Below the pieces are notes generated by a model. The model did no database searches, was not told the DNA's origin, and saw only the letters and a program-made list of their open reading frames with translations. Positions 22,529 to 32,561 of a stretch of 42,516 nt of DNA are shown one piece after another. A program made the translations under genes and the position numbers. The stretch is from positions 1 through 42,516 of the IMG/VR virus record IMGVR_UViG_3300021092_000079. The stretch is one strand, 5' to 3'. This DNA comes from a virus. Position 1 is the stretch's first letter. The number at the start of each line of letters is the position of its first letter.

Positions 22529-24481
22529 ATGCCTACTTTTCAAGGAACTAACAAATTAACACCCGGAAACGTTTTTTCTTTAGCCGACCGATATTTGAAC
22601 AAGACTCTCAAAGAAGGGTTGTTCGGAACAAACGAAGCTTTATCACAAAATCAATCCCAAGATATTGTAGGAAGAATGTCTAATATGGGATCGGTCAATC
22701 CAAACAAAGGACCAACTGCAAAATCTCTCTTTTATAACGCAGCTTTTTATGGAAGAGATAATAAATATGGGCAATTTTTATTTTACTCTTTTTCTAACAA
22801 TTCGAACAATTTCAATGAACAATATTATCAATCGGAGCAGACCCAATTTAATTCATCAATTTCTGCAATAGAATCCAAAAATCCATCAGCGGGTGCGATA
22901 ATCAGAGCTTCGAATGAAATCCTGGCTGCGTCCAATAAAAATTCAAATTCAAACGTCAACACCGGAAATAATACCAAAGGTCCCCCGGGAAAGATTATAG
23001 GCGGTGGTAGTGCTCCTTATTTTTGGAAGGATTTTCTTTATTGTAAATATTACGGAACGATCCCAAATAATTACATGATTACTTTAAGAAGATTTCCTGC
23101 CCCTATGAGGGATAATTTGTCTTTACCTGATCCAGTGAAACAAAGCGATAAGTCCAATAAGGAAGGAGCTGGAAAACCAGTAGCTCAGGCTATAACATGG
23201 TGGGGGGGAAAAACTGGAAACACCCTGAATGATCTAATCTCATTTTCAACCGGAATGGTGTGGGAAAATAAGTCTCAATCTGAACTGAAAGAGGTGAAAG
23301 GTTTTGATCAAGGATTTTTCAAAAGTGTTTTGGGTAGATTTTTAGGTTCTGCTGCCAATACTGTTGGACTTGGAGATTTGTTCGGTGCAGGTGTGGATTT
23401 AACTACACTAGCGGTTGCTGCATCTGATGGCGGAAAACAACAACTGGTGACTGACAAAATCAATTATGCTCTGAGAGACAAAATGCAAAACACTCCAAGC
23501 GGACCATTATCGGATTTTATTTTCAATCCAGTAGATACAGTGTCGAACACATATATCAGGGGGAGAGGTTTAACTTTTTCTGGGGGTCAAATGTCTTTGA
23601 AATTTCACTATGAATTGACTTCTGTGGGTCAGGTGAATACCAAGGCAGCATTGATCGATATTTTGGGAAACCTATTGGCTCTAGGAACAAATTATGGGAA
23701 TTTTTTAACTCCAGATATTCGCTATGATAATGGTTTCAAGGATGCTATAGGATTTCCTGGGGGTAACGATGGTCTATTCAATTTTTATACTGATCCTTTA
23801 AAATGGACCAAGGATCTTATAAAATATTTAGCAGATCCATCTGGAACAACCTCATCGAATCCAATGGTACAACAATTTGCCAAATTTTCTTCAGATATCC
23901 AACAAAAAACACAACAGCTGGAAAGTATACTTTCACAGGCTACGGCCGGGGACGCGGACATTAAGAGTATAGCTGCAGAAATAGATGGACCTTTAGGAAA
24001 TATTCTAGCTTATGCTTTATCTGATGATCTTATCGAAAAAGCAGTTTTTCCTTTGTCTCTATTGACCGGAGCACCTGTTGGAGAATGGCATCTTGTGGTA
24101 GGTAATCCAATGAATCCAGTAGCTATGATTGGAAATTTGATTTGTTCGAATGTTGAAATAGAATTTAGCGAGGTTTTGGGTCCTGACGATTTTCCGACCG
24201 AAATCATAGCAACATTCACTCTGGAACACGGAAGAGATAGAGAAAGGGGTGAAATTGAATCTATGTTCAATAGAGGGGATGGGAGGTTATATCAATCCAC
24301 GCTGGATACTAGTTCTAGCACACAATCTTTGGATTCTTTTGCACAAACAGATGGACGAGCTTTGCCTGCAACTAAAGACAATTCTACCACACCAAATCCA
24401 GCACTGTTGTATTCGGATAATTTCAATTTCACCCCCGAGGTCACCCAGAATAATAAAGTCTTAAATCCTATAAATCTATAG
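22529..24481 (+). CDS. Tail/baseplate structural protein, possibly tail-tube initiator type
   Basis: Protein of 650 aa. A variable Asn/Ser/Gln-rich N-terminal half is followed by NYMITLRRFPAPM and LKFHYELTSVGQVNTKAAL. A well-conserved-looking C-terminal block (about 514-590) reads EWHLVVGNPMNPVAMIGNL, then GPDDFPTEIIATFTLEHGRD and ESMFNRGDGRLY. This pattern recurs in baseplate-proximal proteins of contractile systems. A gp48/gp54-like tube-initiation role is inferred from its place directly before the LysM/gp53-like and gp27-like genes, an order parallel to extracellular contractile injection systems. The start lies 17 bases after the preceding stop. Confidence 0.5.
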   Translation: MPTFQGTNKLTPGNVFSLADRYLNKTLKEGLFGTNEALSQNQSQDIVGRMSNMGSVNPNKGPTAKSLFYNAAFYGRDNKYGQFLFYSFSNNSNNFNEQYYQSEQTQFNSSISAIESKNPSAGAIIRASNEILAASNKNSNSNVNTGNNTKGPPGKIIGGGSAPYFWKDFLYCKYYGTIPNNYMITLRRFPAPMRDNLSLPDPVKQSDKSNKEGAGKPVAQAITWWGGKTGNTLNDLISFSTGMVWENKSQSELKEVKGFDQGFFKSVLGRFLGSAANTVGLGDLFGAGVDLTTLAVAASDGGKQQLVTDKINYALRDKMQNTPSGPLSDFIFNPVDTVSNTYIRGRGLTFSGGQMSLKFHYELTSVGQVNTKAALIDILGNLLALGTNYGNFLTPDIRYDNGFKDAIGFPGGNDGLFNFYTDPLKWTKDLIKYLADPSGTTSSNPMVQQFAKFSSDIQQKTQQLESILSQATAGDADIKSIAAEIDGPLGNILAYALSDDLIEKAVFPLSLLTGAPVGEWHLVVGNPMNPVAMIGNLICSNVEIEFSEVLGPDDFPTEIIATFTLEHGRDRERGEIESMFNRGDGRLYQSTLDTSSSTQSLDSFAQTDGRALPATKDNSTTPNPALLYSDNFNFTPEVTQNNKVLNPINL

Positions 24482-24485
24482 AATT

Positions 24486-25073
24486 ATGTTAGAAATAGAT
24501 GTTTTATTTCGTAATAAGGGTATATTCAATCCAAATCGAGAACTTCAATCAAACAGTATTGGGATTTGGGATTTGACCTCTGGATCTTTGGATTTTCGTA
24601 GTATTGACATGAGGATTGAAAGATATTTTATGGTAAGAGAAGAATTCCAAATGAGACCAGATCAATTGGCGTTTCAGGCTTTCGGGGATCTTTCTTATAC
24701 TGGATCCTTGATGAAAATAAATTCTATTTCAAATCCGTTCGCTGTGATGGAGGGTAATTTAATTTTCATTCCCAAGAAAGATAAAATTGATGCGGCTTTC
24801 ACTGCAAAGCAAACAGCAATTTTACAATCAAACACAACCAATAATCCAAATAAACAATTTCAGGACGCACAGGAACAAAAGAAATTTAAAATATCAGATT
24901 CCAGGCAGAAATTTTTGGAGCAAAGATCAAAGGCAAAAAATGCTCCAGAGAAAATTTTACCTCCTAATTTCACTCAACCTGAAGAAAGACAGACTGTGAG
25001 AACAAATGTTGTTATTGGTTTGGCTCCAGATGTTAGCAGCGCCCCGGCAAATCCGGCAGGAAATTTGAATTAA
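24486..25073 (+). CDS. gp53/LysM-like baseplate protein
   Basis: Protein of 195 aa. Residues about 47-100 follow the LysM layout: ERYFMVREEFQMRPDQLAFQ for the opening strand and helix, AFGDLSYTGSLMKINSISNP for the G-D-x-x-x-x-x-x-I-x-x-x-N core, and NLIFIPKKD for the last strand. T4 gp53 and the Afp7/PVC LysM proteins use this fold to clamp baseplate parts. The C-terminus is a Gln/Asn/Lys-rich tail, probably extended. The gene lies between the candidate tube-initiator gene and the gp27-like hub gene, as expected for this role. Confidence 0.55.
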   Translation: MLEIDVLFRNKGIFNPNRELQSNSIGIWDLTSGSLDFRSIDMRIERYFMVREEFQMRPDQLAFQAFGDLSYTGSLMKINSISNPFAVMEGNLIFIPKKDKIDAAFTAKQTAILQSNTTNNPNKQFQDAQEQKKFKISDSRQKFLEQRSKAKNAPEKILPPNFTQPEERQTVRTNVVIGLAPDVSSAPANPAGNLN

Positions 25074-25088
25074 TGTCTCGAATAAACT

Positions 25089-26591
25089 ATGGCTGCTGAT
25101 CAAATCATCATCAACAATTTGGCCAGAACCACGATTCAGTTGGATGAATTAACTGTTCCAAATCGAAGTGGTTCACAAACACCAAGCCAGAATCAGCAAT
25201 TGTCTGATACAGATGATAAATCCTTCGGTGCATATAGTCCTGTTGTTTTTATTAATGGTTATTATGTTCAAAATTACCTTTCCTATTTCGAATTTGATAT
25301 GACAGGATTTATTCCAGAAATAAGATTCCAATTCAAAATGGTAAATCCAATGTTTATAAACATTAACTACCCTAAAGATGGAGATATAGTTTCCGTTTAT
25401 TTCAGAAGCTGGAATACAGTTTATAGACCTTTGAGAATGGATTTCAACATTTTAACTGTGAAATCTGGTGTTTCTGAAACTTCGGAAGGTTCTGGATTGA
25501 CCTTTCACATTTTAGGGGAATGCAGAATACCAGCTCTGTACAACGAAGTTTCAAAAGCTTTCAGGAATTCAACTTCTTATGACGTTCTGTTTCAGGTTTC
25601 ACAGCAGTTAGATTTGGGATTTTCTTCTAATGAAACAGAGGTTGTTGATTCAATGACCTGGATATGCCCTAATATTTCCTACTATGATTTTATCAGAGAA
25701 GTAACATCTAGATCTTATAAAGACGATCGAAGTTTTTTTACAACGTTTATAGATTGTTATTACAATCTTAATTTTGTAAATTTGAATAATCAATTAACGA
25801 CAACTGATGTTGTCCAGGTTGGCAGAGTTCTTAGGGGTGCTGCTGATGGGTCTGCAGATGATACCGCATTCATTGACACGGAATTGTCCGAGGAACTCAT
25901 GCCGATCGTTCTGACAAACGAGAAAGGAAATTCTGATTTACCCACCTTCATTCAAGGCTACACTTTAATTTCAAATGCGGGTAATATTACCAATCGGCAG
26001 GGTTATATCCACGAGGTACAATTTTGGGATGAAGGGCTAATAACTGAGAATGAAATCGAAAAATATGTGAAGTACACTGTTGAAACGATTACAACAGAAA
26101 ACGTCGGGGAGAACATGATTCTTCAGAGGGGAAGAGCCAAAGAAAAAATTTACCAGAACGAGTACAGGAAAAATTGGTATGGAATGTTGAATAACTTCAA
26201 AAATGGAGGAGTACATGAAAATTTCATCCAAGCCTTGGTACAAAATGAAATTAACAATGACGAAATTAGAAAATTCACTTTGAAAATCGAAACTGCATCT
26301 TATTTTGGTGGATTCTATAGGGGAATGGCCATACCGGTTTCGATTTACGTAAATGAACAGGGTAAAAGAATGGAGAACACCGGTGCGAACAACAATCAAA
26401 ATCCAGAACAAGAAATTAATCCAGTTCTGGATAGATTTCTTTCTGGAATTTATATCTTAATGGGAATGAAGGTAAATTATGAATCTACAAGAGGAATTTA
26501 CATGCAGCTGGATTTATGCAAGAGAGAATGGATTTTGAACAGTGCGGGTCCTTTCCCGAAGACATTCCCTTTAAATCTGATTAGTGGATAA
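25089..26591 (+). CDS. Baseplate hub protein (gp27/gpD-like)
   Basis: Protein of 500 aa. The central region (about 140-240) runs through FHILGECRIPALYNEVSKAF, TSYDVLFQVSQQL, SMTWICPNISYYDFIREVTS and FFTTFIDCYYNLNFVNL. This is the pattern of tail hub proteins with gp27/VgrG-type domains that form the cup between tube and spike. A Ser/Gln-rich N-terminal linker and a C-terminal domain flank it. The spike (gp5/gpV-like) lies one gene downstream, with the repeat-rich protein between, which supports hub identity. Length is near that of large hub proteins (T4 gp27 is 391 aa). Confidence 0.65.
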   Translation: MAADQIIINNLARTTIQLDELTVPNRSGSQTPSQNQQLSDTDDKSFGAYSPVVFINGYYVQNYLSYFEFDMTGFIPEIRFQFKMVNPMFININYPKDGDIVSVYFRSWNTVYRPLRMDFNILTVKSGVSETSEGSGLTFHILGECRIPALYNEVSKAFRNSTSYDVLFQVSQQLDLGFSSNETEVVDSMTWICPNISYYDFIREVTSRSYKDDRSFFTTFIDCYYNLNFVNLNNQLTTTDVVQVGRVLRGAADGSADDTAFIDTELSEELMPIVLTNEKGNSDLPTFIQGYTLISNAGNITNRQGYIHEVQFWDEGLITENEIEKYVKYTVETITTENVGENMILQRGRAKEKIYQNEYRKNWYGMLNNFKNGGVHENFIQALVQNEINNDEIRKFTLKIETASYFGGFYRGMAIPVSIYVNEQGKRMENTGANNNQNPEQEINPVLDRFLSGIYILMGMKVNYESTRGIYMQLDLCKREWILNSAGPFPKTFPLNLISG

Positions 26592-26599
26592 ATACAAAC

Positions 26600-29062
26600 A
26601 TGGGAATCCGCGCAACAGACAGAAATAGAAATTTATTCCTAAAAGGGTTCAGACTTTCTGACCAGGGTAGTAATGAAGACCCTACATATTTGGGTTTTAA
26701 ATTTGTTTTTGATTTTGGAGTATTACCCGTGAATGATGAATATGGGTGGGCTCCAAGTCCCCTACTTAGAGTGCCAAACTACACCAATGAAGGAATTGCA
26801 ACTGGTTTGGGTAATCCATTTTACCAACCTCAATATTCAAATTTCAACAATATAGCTTATTATTCGGCCTACCACTATTTGCTGCAAAGAGAAGGCGGTT
26901 TTGTGGCAGAAGCTAACCGGACAAAAAGAGCAAATGCTTTAAGACAGTTTCAAGTTTTGCTTCAAAATATTAACAATAATTCTCCTTGGTTTTTTCAGTC
27001 CATTGAAGGACTTGACAAATTAGAAAAAATTGCCAGAACCGGATTTCAAGACGAGGATGGGGCAGACAATTTTAGCCCACAAAAAACGGACGGAAAAACT
27101 TTAAAAATAAACTGCCTGGAATCACTAAATCTCAGAATTACCGCCTTGAGTAATTTGTATGAGACGGCAATGTTCGATGCCGATAATATGAGATGGTTGG
27201 TTCCTAGAAATTTGAGAAAATTCACGATGTTCATTTTCGTGACAGAAATTAGAAATTTTTTCAAGAATTCTAGATTATCTGGATCTTCTACGGCTTTAGC
27301 TGCTTTGGATAATCTATCCAATACTTTAACAACGAATAGAAATCCTGGTACAAATATTCAAAATTTTCCAGCTGAGGACGGGGGGGGTTTTTCTGTAGAT
27401 GGCTTTAACATGACTAGATCACTTGATAACATATCAGGAAATCCCGGAAACTCGTTCACTTCTTTTGTGTCAAATGTTTTCGGACAATCTGGGTTGCAAA
27501 ACGATGCCCAGGCTTTTCGCAACCAACAGGACCAAAGTGGCATAAAACCCGTTTTCATTTATGAATGTCACCAGTGTGAATTTGATTTTAGCGAAAGTAC
27601 ACCTTTGCCTTCATCGATAGACATGGGGAGCTCCTCTGCAGACTCCCTTATGGCAAAACAAAGCTTCAAAATCCATATAGGAAAGGTCAGAATGAAAAAC
27701 CAATATCCCAACATTAGAACCGATAAAAAACCTTTGATTTTAGCGGATGGAGATCAACAAGATAGGACATCGGTTCAAACCCAATCTCTAACTTTTGATG
27801 CAATTGCCAGTCAGGCCAACGAATTGATTACAAATTTTACATCTGCCGCTGTCAATGATCTTGTAAATGAAGGCATTAATCAATTTGTTAATCCAGCACT
27901 CAGTGGATTAAACCAAACTTTGCTAGGAAACATTTATTCTTTCAATCCATCACAAATTGGCCGAATGGTCACTCCAAATGGATTCAATTTCAATGATGCC
28001 CAGAATTTTTTGAATGGAGCTGCTTCTACCGGGATTGATAATATCTTTAAGGGAAATTTACCCAATCCACAAAAGGTAGGACTTGGAGGTCCACCAGAAA
28101 GGGCATATCCTCCAATTTCTCCCCCCCAAGATGTTTACCCCAGAGTACCTGGTACAGATTTGGGAACTCCCTCCAGAGTTTATCCGCCACCAACAGGAGA
28201 TGTATATGGAAATGTACCAGGTTCCGATTTAGGACCTCCTGATCGGGTTTACCCTGTGACGACTGGAGATGTCTATGACACATCACCTGGAACTGCTTTA
28301 GGTCCACCAGACAGGGTTTATCCAGCTCCTGGCGGAGACGTTTATACCAATGTTCCTGGTTCAGATCTTGGCGTACCAGATCGTGTCTACCCAAATCCGG
28401 TCGGAGACGTGTATGATCGTGTTCCCGGATCAGACCTAGGTGCCCCCGATCGGGTCTACCCGATCCCAGGGGGTGACGTGTATGATCGTGTTCCTGGATC
28501 AGACCTAGGTGCCCCCGATCGGGTGTACCCGATCCCGGGCGGAGACGCGTACGAGAATGTTCCGGGATCAGACCTAGGTGCCCCCGATCGGGTGTACCCG
28601 ATCCCGGGCGGAGACGCGTACGAGAATGTTCCGGGGCGCGATTTGGGAGTACCTGATCGGGTTTACCCCTCCGATCCAATCGGAGACATTTATTCGGGGG
28701 TACCAGGACCAGATTTGGGTGTTCCTGATCGGGTCTATCCTATAACCCGTGGCGATGTGTACACCGAAGATTCTATTTTTGGAACACTACCCAGAGAACA
28801 AGTTTATACCCCAAGTACTCTGGCAAACGTGGCAGGAGAACTCAGGTCCAGAGAAAATTCATTCACAGAACCACCCAAATCTGTTTATGAACCGGTTGTA
28901 TTTAAACCACCCCAGGGAGGTCTTGGTGATGTTTATCCTCCAACCGTTGGTGATTTCATTATAGAGCCTCCGCTAAATTTAGGTAACATGAAACCCCCTA
29001 GCAAATTCAATCCTAGTTTAGGAACATTCAATCCTACCGAAGAGATAGAAGACGAACAGTAA
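26600..29062 (+). CDS. Baseplate-region protein with 23-residue proline-rich tandem repeats
   Basis: Protein of 820 aa. Residues about 1-500 form a globular region with Asn/Phe-rich segments and no recognised domain. Residues 511-718 are nine tandem 23-24-residue units of the form DVYDRVPGSDLGAPDRVYPIPGG, with a degraded tenth. The C-terminus is Pro/Glu-rich and ends EDEQ. Regular Pro and Gly spacing without heptads suggests an extended fibre or tether, not a coiled coil. The stop codon overlaps the spike-gene start by one base (TAATG), and it follows the hub gene, so a place at the hub or spike is likely. No PAAR, lysozyme or enzyme motif is seen. Confidence 0.7.
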   Translation: MGIRATDRNRNLFLKGFRLSDQGSNEDPTYLGFKFVFDFGVLPVNDEYGWAPSPLLRVPNYTNEGIATGLGNPFYQPQYSNFNNIAYYSAYHYLLQREGGFVAEANRTKRANALRQFQVLLQNINNNSPWFFQSIEGLDKLEKIARTGFQDEDGADNFSPQKTDGKTLKINCLESLNLRITALSNLYETAMFDADNMRWLVPRNLRKFTMFIFVTEIRNFFKNSRLSGSSTALAALDNLSNTLTTNRNPGTNIQNFPAEDGGGFSVDGFNMTRSLDNISGNPGNSFTSFVSNVFGQSGLQNDAQAFRNQQDQSGIKPVFIYECHQCEFDFSESTPLPSSIDMGSSSADSLMAKQSFKIHIGKVRMKNQYPNIRTDKKPLILADGDQQDRTSVQTQSLTFDAIASQANELITNFTSAAVNDLVNEGINQFVNPALSGLNQTLLGNIYSFNPSQIGRMVTPNGFNFNDAQNFLNGAASTGIDNIFKGNLPNPQKVGLGGPPERAYPPISPPQDVYPRVPGTDLGTPSRVYPPPTGDVYGNVPGSDLGPPDRVYPVTTGDVYDTSPGTALGPPDRVYPAPGGDVYTNVPGSDLGVPDRVYPNPVGDVYDRVPGSDLGAPDRVYPIPGGDVYDRVPGSDLGAPDRVYPIPGGDAYENVPGSDLGAPDRVYPIPGGDAYENVPGRDLGVPDRVYPSDPIGDIYSGVPGPDLGVPDRVYPITRGDVYTEDSIFGTLPREQVYTPSTLANVAGELRSRENSFTEPPKSVYEPVVFKPPQGGLGDVYPPTVGDFIIEPPLNLGNMKPPSKFNPSLGTFNPTEEIEDEQ
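28130..28753 (+). repeat. Nine 69-72-bp GC-rich coding tandem repeats
   Basis: Units of 69 bases (one of 72) start with GAT/GAC at 28130, 28199, 28268 and so on. Units 5-7 (28406-28612) are nearly identical at DNA level and much more GC-rich than the surrounding genome, sharing the palindrome CCCGATCGGG. Outer units have diverged. This points to recent amplification from the middle of the array. Confidence 0.95.
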
Positions 29063-29730
29063 TGGCAAATCCGCGTTTTTATTTAGGACAGGTCGTCGAT
29101 ATCAACGATCCAAACAAATCAGGCAGAGCCAGAATAAGGGTTTTTGGTCTCTTTGATGGACTAGAACAAGAAGATATTCCATGGGCTAGCCAATTAAGTG
29201 GTCTTTCTTTTGGAAAAGGTGGGGCTGGAACCATTTCTATTCCAAAAATGGGAGCAATCGTGGTGGTCCAGTTCGACGGACAGAATTACTACAAAATGAA
29301 CTATTACGCGGAGAAGGACTATTCCGAGGACATGTTGGCCGAGATAGCAGATTCCTATGAGGGAGCACAGGTCATCATGTACGATACGGAAGCCGAGCCT
29401 GGTCCCTTGACTTTATTTTACACGAAAAAGAAAGGTGCTGTTTTCTCTTTGGGCAACGCCAAAATCCAATTTGATACACAGGATGGGGGTCAGCTCAGAG
29501 TGGTCATCGAAATGGGTCAAGATCAAATTAGAATGGAAAATAACAAGGTGATCATTAACTCCAATAACATCGAACTGGGCGAAGCTGCCATCGAGGCAGT
29601 GATCAAAGGTAATACTTTCCAAACCTACTTTAATTCACACACCCATATTGGTAATTTGGGTGCACCCACCTCTTCCCCAGTCGTACCTTCCACTCCTAAT
29701 CATTTGTCTACGGTCAGCAAAACCAGATAA
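29062..29730 (+). CDS. Baseplate central spike protein (gp5/gpV-like, without lysozyme)
   Basis: Protein of 222 aa. The N-terminal OB fold begins MANPRFYLGQVVDINDPNKS and continues RARIRVFGL, IPWASQLSG and PKMGAIVVVQFDGQNYY, the standard pattern of gp5/gpV/VgrG spikes. A short beta-helix region (about 110-185) carries repeated charged strand units. FNSHTHIGNLGAPTSSPVVP has His193-Thr-His195, matching the H-x-H that binds iron at the tip of P2-type spikes. The T4 gp5 lysozyme domain is absent, so wall cutting must be done elsewhere. The start overlaps the stop of the repeat protein. Confidence 0.85.
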   Translation: MANPRFYLGQVVDINDPNKSGRARIRVFGLFDGLEQEDIPWASQLSGLSFGKGGAGTISIPKMGAIVVVQFDGQNYYKMNYYAEKDYSEDMLAEIADSYEGAQVIMYDTEAEPGPLTLFYTKKKGAVFSLGNAKIQFDTQDGGQLRVVIEMGQDQIRMENNKVIINSNNIELGEAAIEAVIKGNTFQTYFNSHTHIGNLGAPTSSPVVPSTPNHLSTVSKTR

Positions 29731-29732
29731 TT

Positions 29733-32495
29733 ATGTCAATTCCAAAATGTTTGAAAGATAATCAGATTGCGAATTTTGTTGAAAATGTTAATCAAACTGC
29801 AGACAAAATCTTAGGTGAAAGTAAATTCAAAATACCAAACCCGGCACTACCCGGTCTTGGTTTATTAATAAAGTTACAAATAAGAATATTTGAAAAATCA
29901 ATTCTGTTTATTTTTCTACCAATTATACAAGGAAAGGAAGTAGTGACAAATGCTTTCAAAACTTTTCGAGTTTTAAAAAACATCAGGAAAGGTTTAAATC
30001 AAATTATAGATACAGTAAGAAATCCAATTCAAGAACTTCTTAATCAAGCTATTAATGACCCGTTGGCAGAGGAATTTCCATTTCCGGTATTTTTTCGGTA
30101 TGGAATAAACCCCCGGGGTAACATACAGAGTTTAATCGATGAAATAGATAGGGCTGGTACCGATGTCAGCTCTGAAAATTTACTGTTGAATTACAAAATA
30201 GAATTCAATTCTATTTTAGATCCAACCCCTGGATTGATCACATCCCCAAATGATTCCCCAAACAATTTACGACAGATGAAAGTTAATTTCACGAGTGAAG
30301 CTGGGGAAACAGATTCCCCTTTGGTTTTTTTGAAACCTGGTGATTATTTTTCTCTTGATTTCCAAAACTCCACAAACACTTATCGTGTTTCCTCTATCGA
30401 TTTACAAAACAATTTTGTTGAGCTTTTTTTTCAAATACAGGCAGCTTCTAATTCTGGTTCTGGGATAACAGAAGAAAAAGTTTTCTCTCCTGGATTTTCT
30501 TCGGCATCTCTTAGAATTTCAAGAAAAATTACGCTGAGACAATTTTTAACAGAAGGGGGTTTTTTATTAATTCCATTTTCTGCTTTAGGAATTGATCTTC
30601 CAATTTCTTTAGAATTAGGTAATTTCGATCGATTGAAAGAAAACAATCCAACTTACAAATTCGTGAAGGGATTGGAGGCTATATCCAATTTGAATTTTTC
30701 AAAAGTTTTAGGCGATATGATCGATGGGATTTTTCCGGTTATCGATTGGGAAGAAATTCAGAAAGATGTTAGATTTAGAAGTACAAAAGAGGTTGCAAAG
30801 TTAGAAATAGTAAATTTGGCTCGTTTCCTCCAAATTGGAATCGAAAATCCTTTCTTTTTAATCAAAATCATTTTAAATTATTTGAAGCTTCTTCTCCTGC
30901 CAATACAGGTAGTTGTTTCTATATTTGAAACAATACTTTCACAAATTCGTTCTCCGGTAGGTCTAATCAGAACTGTGTTTCGAATTATTGCCAGCCCATT
31001 GAGATTTTTATGCGACATTATTTCTGATGCTTTTTTAAAATTCCTGAGAGGATATTTAGAACCCCCCTTGGCCCCATTGATTCCTTGGAACGATCTAGTG
31101 CAAGATCCTGATGCTCAAGGTAGGGGGTTGAAACCCCTATTTTCCGATTTGATTTGTGGATCTTTCAAAAGAAAATTAGGAAATTATAAACCTAATTCTA
31201 ATTTTTTTGTTCGGGAGTCATCCAAATTAAAAACACCGACGGGAGAAAATCCAATCGTTCAATTAAGTTATAATTTAACACAAAATCTCATTCCTGATCT
31301 AGGCGAGGTAAGTTTGTCATCTCCTATATTGATTCAAAATTCCTCAATGAGATTCAGCACAATTACAGACACTGTTGAAAATGGTCTTGCTTATTTGGCT
31401 TCTCTTCAATACGGAGACACCTTTTATCTCAGTTCTGGTAATCAATTTCAAAATTTTAGGGTAACCGGGAAGAGACTTCTTCAGGAAAAAAATGGAAATT
31501 ATTTCGAATATTTAGTACAACCGGTAGATGTGGCCGAAGTGTATCCCACACAGGAAGATCAACAACTTCAATCTTCCTACAATGGGATAGTCTCCGAACA
31601 ATTTAAAGCATCGATCAGTATAAACAATCCAAATAAAACTTTTTTGTTTATTTTGGAAAAATATTTGCCTCTGAAGGCCATAGCCGCATGGGAAAGCATC
31701 AAAGGAATTTTTGCTATTGTAGTTGCTATCGCTGCAGAAATTCCATCTATTCTTCCCATTTGTTTTTCATGTATATTTTCTGGCGGAAATAAAAGCAATC
31801 CTGAAACATCATCATCCCTAACACAAGGCGGGATTTCAGATTACATTGAAGGATTCATTAAATCTTTAGACATCGAATTAGATCCAACCAAATTTGACTG
31901 GGGAGAATATGATTCAGGAGAAGCAAGAGAAGTTTCACAGGAATTTTTCAGGGATATCCAAGAAAGAGAAATATATCCAGGGAGTGGAGGTGGATCTGAA
32001 AAAACACCAAACACGGAAGGTGGAATTCAAGAACTTTTTATAGAATTACAAAAAGCCAGGGCAGCAGAAGGTAAACCTACCGTAATAAGAAGACAAGATC
32101 TTCCTTCACAGGTCCAGAAAAATTTCAGATGGGATTCCTTGACGTTGAACCAAATTGGGGAGAATTTGAAAGTTTTGTCTAGAGTTGCCTTTGAGCTTTC
32201 CTTCAGGGCAACAGATAAAAGTCAAAGCGAATTGGTTTCAAAGTCAATACCAATCACAGTTTGGGCTTTAACAGAAGATGGAGAAGGAGAATTCAAAATA
32301 ATTAACAATGGTCAACTTTTTCAATCGTTCGTAGATTACTCTTTTTTCAAATTATATTTTGATACACCTTCTAAAGAAGAAAAAAACCCGATCAGAACCA
32401 CAGAATATAGATTTCGAGCTTCTGATGTTCGATATTACGTTCATCTGAATTTCAGATTTGCGAAAGAATATTTGTTACCTTCACTCAAAAGTTAA
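29733..32495 (+). CDS. Large hydrophobic-segment structural protein (tail or tape-measure candidate)
   Basis: Protein of 920 aa beginning two bases after the spike stop. Three strongly hydrophobic stretches are visible near residues 44-67 (LLIKLQIRIF, then ILFIFLPII), 375-405 (IILNYLKLLLLPIQVVVSIF) and 651-685 (IFAIVVAIAAEIPSILPICF). Between them lie mixed domains with strand-rich segments, and the end is polar. Several hydrophobic helices in a virion protein suggest membrane contact during injection, as in tape-measure proteins, but long regular coiled coil is lacking. Another baseplate component is possible. No family was recognised. Confidence 0.6.
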   Translation: MSIPKCLKDNQIANFVENVNQTADKILGESKFKIPNPALPGLGLLIKLQIRIFEKSILFIFLPIIQGKEVVTNAFKTFRVLKNIRKGLNQIIDTVRNPIQELLNQAINDPLAEEFPFPVFFRYGINPRGNIQSLIDEIDRAGTDVSSENLLLNYKIEFNSILDPTPGLITSPNDSPNNLRQMKVNFTSEAGETDSPLVFLKPGDYFSLDFQNSTNTYRVSSIDLQNNFVELFFQIQAASNSGSGITEEKVFSPGFSSASLRISRKITLRQFLTEGGFLLIPFSALGIDLPISLELGNFDRLKENNPTYKFVKGLEAISNLNFSKVLGDMIDGIFPVIDWEEIQKDVRFRSTKEVAKLEIVNLARFLQIGIENPFFLIKIILNYLKLLLLPIQVVVSIFETILSQIRSPVGLIRTVFRIIASPLRFLCDIISDAFLKFLRGYLEPPLAPLIPWNDLVQDPDAQGRGLKPLFSDLICGSFKRKLGNYKPNSNFFVRESSKLKTPTGENPIVQLSYNLTQNLIPDLGEVSLSSPILIQNSSMRFSTITDTVENGLAYLASLQYGDTFYLSSGNQFQNFRVTGKRLLQEKNGNYFEYLVQPVDVAEVYPTQEDQQLQSSYNGIVSEQFKASISINNPNKTFLFILEKYLPLKAIAAWESIKGIFAIVVAIAAEIPSILPICFSCIFSGGNKSNPETSSSLTQGGISDYIEGFIKSLDIELDPTKFDWGEYDSGEAREVSQEFFRDIQEREIYPGSGGGSEKTPNTEGGIQELFIELQKARAAEGKPTVIRRQDLPSQVQKNFRWDSLTLNQIGENLKVLSRVAFELSFRATDKSQSELVSKSIPITVWALTEDGEGEFKIINNGQLFQSFVDYSFFKLYFDTPSKEEKNPIRTTEYRFRASDVRYYVHLNFRFAKEYLLPSLKS

Positions 32496-32516
32496 ACCCT
32501 AATTTGAGTTTGGATG

Positions 32517-32556
32517 TTGGTTTTGAAAAGATATATAGATCGTCTTTTTAAACCAA
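32517..32556 (+). promoter_or_regulatory. Late-type promoter enclosed by a long imperfect inverted repeat
   Basis: TTGGTTT...AAAAG (32517-32530) pairs with CTTTT...AAACCAA (32544-32556): 7 bp plus 5 bp, separated by a small internal loop. GATATATA at 32530-32537 lies at the loop edge and ends 24 bases before the ATG at 32562. RNA started after the box would lack the left arm. Confidence 0.55.
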
Positions 32557-32561
32557 AAAAA

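Noticed and set aside
28047-28679. 210-codon open frame on the minus strand across the tandem repeats
   Set aside because: It is open because 69-base units repeat the same frame without stops. It is antisense to a well-supported gene, has no start context, and gives an Arg/His/Gly-rich artefact.
32514-32561. Upstream ATG for the S1-domain protein
   Set aside because: The 16 extra codons are the promoter box and hairpin sequence, so the ATG at 32562 fits the late-box spacing.
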